A stretch of 64,000 bases of DNA from Leptasterias polaris (Eukaryota; Echinodermata; Asteroidea; Forcipulatida; Asteriidae). Location of the stretch: contig JAZGTN010000170.1 of the NCBI GenBank assembly GCA_037783415.1, forward strand, positions 2,709,501 through 2,773,500, read 5' to 3'. The notes under the pieces are model-generated. The model was not told the DNA's origin and made no database searches. It saw only the letters and a program-made list of their open reading frames with translations. Both the position numbers and the translations under genes were made by a program. Of the stretch, positions 60,976 to 64,000 are shown one piece after another. Position 1 is the first letter of the stretch. Each line of letters starts with the position of its first letter.

Positions 60976-63114
60976 AATATAGGTTCAAGGCCTTTTGCTG
61001 TCTGTGGCAACAGTGTGATTGGGATCTGCCTTGCTTCCTCCCCTAAAGTGGTCAGGGCCCTAGTGGCTAGGCAGGGGAGACAGGGGAGGATATGCTGCTG
61101 GGTCAATTTGCCACAAAATAAGGGAACTAATCGTTGCTGCAGAAGAGGGGCGTAGTGTGCGCTATCTAAACCTCTCCAGCGCGTGAACGCCTGACACTAC
61201 CAGCAACGTAACTTTTTAATCTTTTTTTAAATATAATATAAGGTATGAGATTTTACTGTGACGCTTTTTTTGGTTATTTTATTTATTTATTTATTGTTTA
61301 TTATTTACATTTTTGTCATTTGTTGATGCAACTACGCAATAAAAGTTACATGAAATACTGCAAAAAACATTTTATTGAAGAAACAATTGCAAAAAAAGAA
61401 ACCCAAAACACTGTATCAGAATAAGCCATTTGCGAGTTAAATTTGAATAATGTCTGGTACAATGACTAGTTTAGTCACAAGTTACCGCTTAAATTTGAAT
61501 TCCTCAGACTATCGAGACAGTTGCTATGTCACATGGTTCGGGGCAAGCTTTTGTATAGCAACCTCCAGATGAGCAAACCCTGGTACCATTGTGTCATACA
61601 CATCCATTCAGAATTGTGTATGGGTGTTCACCGTCTCTTACGTAACTAAGCAAAAGCTTGCCCCTAATCATGTGACATAGCAACTGTCTCGATAGTCTGA
61701 GGAATTCAAATTTAAGCGGTAACTTGTGACTAAACAAGTCATTGTACCAGACATTATTCAAATGTAACTCGCAAATGGCTTATTAGTTGCGATGATCGTA
61801 ACCCTCTCTAGTATTTTAAAATAATTGGTGACTGTATGCATGTGACTGCGGTTTCATTGTTGGGGCTGGACTTGTACACATGCATATAGAGCCACGCAGT
61901 GCAGGGGAGACTTGATAAATTTAGGCTTTTAAAGTTGGCCCTATTTTACTTGGCAAGTGGACTCTGCTGGAGAAGTGGGCAAGTGGGAGTTCATTTAGTT
62001 GGGTGCTCAAGACAGGAAAGGAAATGCTGTGACTCGGTCGCCACACCATGATGGGAACTAGATATCAGCCGGTCAGTCCGTGAAACCGGACTCGCGGCGC
62101 TTTATAAGCATGACATGTCACCCCGTAATTTTTACATTGTTTACCCAAGCCGTATTTTTTATTTTTTTCATCCGTACGAAAAACACAAATCAGAATAATG
62201 CAACATAATTTGTTGGTTTAATTGCCGCGTAGCATTTAATTTTCTTTTCCGTTGCAATTAATATATAATTTTTATTTATTAATTTTTTGGGTAGGGACAT
62301 TTTTCAAGATTGATGCCCGGACGTAGGGAAACCTTAACCGGCGTTGAGGTGTTTTCACTTGGAAGGAAACAAACTAGACGGGCCTTGGACTCCCCACTAA
62401 ATAAACTCCCATAGGAACCAATGCTAAAAATCGTGTAAGTCTCCGGACAACTATTAACTTCAGAATTCTTTTCAATTTTTGGCAGGTCAGCCGTTTGGAA
62501 TTTTTTCTAGCGACCCCAGAAAAAAAAACACCAGAAAATGAAATTTTCCCTAAACCGACTTGCTGCCAGTTTTCGTGAAGCACTTCTCCACTTCCCCGGT
62601 CAAATAGGGCCAACTTTAACGCCTAAATTGATCAAGTCTCCTCAAAAGTTGAAGCACAGAACCCCCAGGTTGTGATAGATTCTTATATTTACGCAATCTA
62701 TTAATAGCATGACCCCCAAAACGTTCTAATTCAAAATAATTATACCGTTTATTGGGTGTTTTTTTTATTTATTATTTTTTATTTTATTTATTTTTTTTGG
62801 GGGGGGGGGGTCTCAACTTTTAAGATTAATCTTTTTTGTTTTTGGTTTGCTTCATTTATTGAATTGTTTATTTCATTGATTTGCTTATATATTTCTTCTT
62901 CCTTTTTCATTTTGTTAATTTTTGAGTCTCCATTCAGTATAGATACATGTTGCCGTCTGTTGTTTTCTCCCAGTCTGGTTGGGTGCACTCGTATGGCTAT
63001 ACATTGTAAACTCACGGGTAAAAGTACCAACACCTTACTAGCGCAGTGGGATAAGGTGCTGGGACTGTCTCAACACTTGGACCACGCGATCCGGGTTCGA
63101 ATGCCGTCTGCACT
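60976..63114 (-). repeat. Array unit R21 (2139 bp)
   Basis: Carries the same haplotype as R4 and R20 (61988, 62171, 62333, 62518). GGGACATTTTTC near 62295 is private. Confidence 0.95.
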
Positions 63115-64000
63115 AATATAGGTTCAAGGCCTTTTGCTGTCTGTGGCAACAGTGTGATTGGGATCTGCCTTGCTTCCTCCCCTAAAGTGGTCAGGGCCCT
63201 AGTGGCTAGGCAGGGGAGACAGGGGAGGATATGCTGCTGGGTCAATTTGCCACAAAATAAGGGAACTAATCGTTGCTGCAGAAGAGGGGCGTAGTGTGCG
63301 CTATCTAAACCTCTCCAGCGCGTGAACGCCTGACACTACCAGCAACGTAACTTTTTAATCTTTTTTTAAATATAATATAAGGTATGAGATTTTACTGTGA
63401 CGCTTTTTTGGGTTATTTTATTTATTTATTTATTGTTTATTATTTTCATTTTTGTCATTTGTTGATGCAACTACGCAATAAAAGTTACATGAAATACTGC
63501 AAAAAACATTTTATTGAAGAAACAATTGCAAAAAAAGAAACCCAAAACACTGTATCAGAATAAGCCATTTGCGAGTTAAATTTGAATAATGTCTGGTACA
63601 ATGACTAGTTTAGTCACAAGTTACCGCTTAAATTTGAATTCCTCAGACTATCGAGACAGTTGCTATGTCACATGGTTCGGGGCAAGCTTTTGTATAGCAA
63701 CCTCCAGATGAGCAAACCCTGGTACCATTGTGTCATACACATCCATTCAGAATTGTGTATGGGTGTTCACCGTCTCTTACGTAACTAAGCAAAAGCTTGC
63801 CCCTAATCATGTGACATAGCAACTGTCTCGATAGTCTGAGGAATTCAAATTTAAGCGGTAACTTGTGACTAAACAAGTCATTGTACCAGACATTATTCAA
63901 ATGTAACTCGCAAATGGCTTATTAGTTGCGATGATCGTAACCCTCTCTAGTATTTTAAAATAATTGGTGACTGTATGCATGTGACTGCGGTTTCATTGTT
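63115..64000 (-). repeat. Array unit R22, cut by the window end
   Basis: First 886 bases of a further reversed unit; the array runs on past the window. Confidence 0.95.

Larger units (their letters stand above)
8271..64000. repeat. Satellite array of about 2.14-kb monomers with an internal orientation switch
   Basis: At least 27 monomers or parts, nearly identical, fill the rest of the window. Normal monomers are 2133-2154 bp long. They are forward up to 18731 and reversed from 18732 on. I phase units at the outer end of the tRNA-like segment (AGTGCAGACGG in forward units, CCGTCTGCACT in reversed ones). Differences are scattered single bases, small indels and length changes in homopolymer tracts. 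The array continues beyond the window. TTG-started open frames recur in every unit on both strands and are not credible genes. Confidence 0.97.

Noticed and set aside
8271..64000. CRISPR-like array
   Set aside because: The repeat unit is 2.14 kb with no short repeat-spacer alternation, and the context is animal DNA.

Overview
The window looks like nuclear DNA of an invertebrate animal, probably marine, although the species cannot be fixed from sequence alone. Three things point there: an intronless rhodopsin-type (class A) GPCR gene, eukaryotic tRNA-related sequences with internal A- and B-box promoters, and an AT-rich, repeat-dominated composition. Nothing looks bacterial: there are no operons, and almost all short open frames in the repeat array start at TTG rather than ATG.

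Layout. (1) 1-2441 is diverged minisatellite-like DNA: CATATG/CCCATATGGG-rich units at about 480-1230, then a block of roughly 430 bp present twice (about 1166-1599 and 2017-2441) and rich in ACAACGT/ACGTTGT. (2) 3132-4772 holds the only well supported protein gene, a 331-residue class A GPCR on the minus strand (3777-4772). A broken second copy of its TM7/C-tail lies just downstream (3132-3299). (3) 5940-8270 is a degenerate repeat field built on a TCAGTGATTGAAAGTTTAA-type core. It is interrupted by a tRNA-Asn(GTT)-like sequence inside a 273-bp segment flanked by 44-bp direct repeats.

(4) 8271-64000, 87 % of the window, is one nearly homogeneous satellite array with a monomer of about 2.14 kb. 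Five units (U1-U5, the last truncated) run forward to 18731. There the array flips, and 21 units plus a partial one (R1-R22) run in the opposite orientation to the window end. The monomer is a composite. In R orientation it holds a SINE-like module (type II tRNA-like head, body with a nested stem-loop, T-run), a 59-residue ATG open frame, a 365-bp foldback element with 134-bp arms, a 736-bp segment bounded by inverted repeats of about 40 bp, a hypervariable A/T and C/G tract, and the next tRNA-like head.

The array carries a readable history. There are two separate two-unit (about 4.29 kb) duplications, one monomer with a 547-bp internal deletion, rare-variant haplotypes shared by units more than 33 kb apart, and rare variants shared across the inversion. 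The strongest unusual signals are the inversion junction, the composite monomer and these exchange traces. No enzyme-coding system was recognised in the monomer. Its short open frames are reported as weak candidates only.
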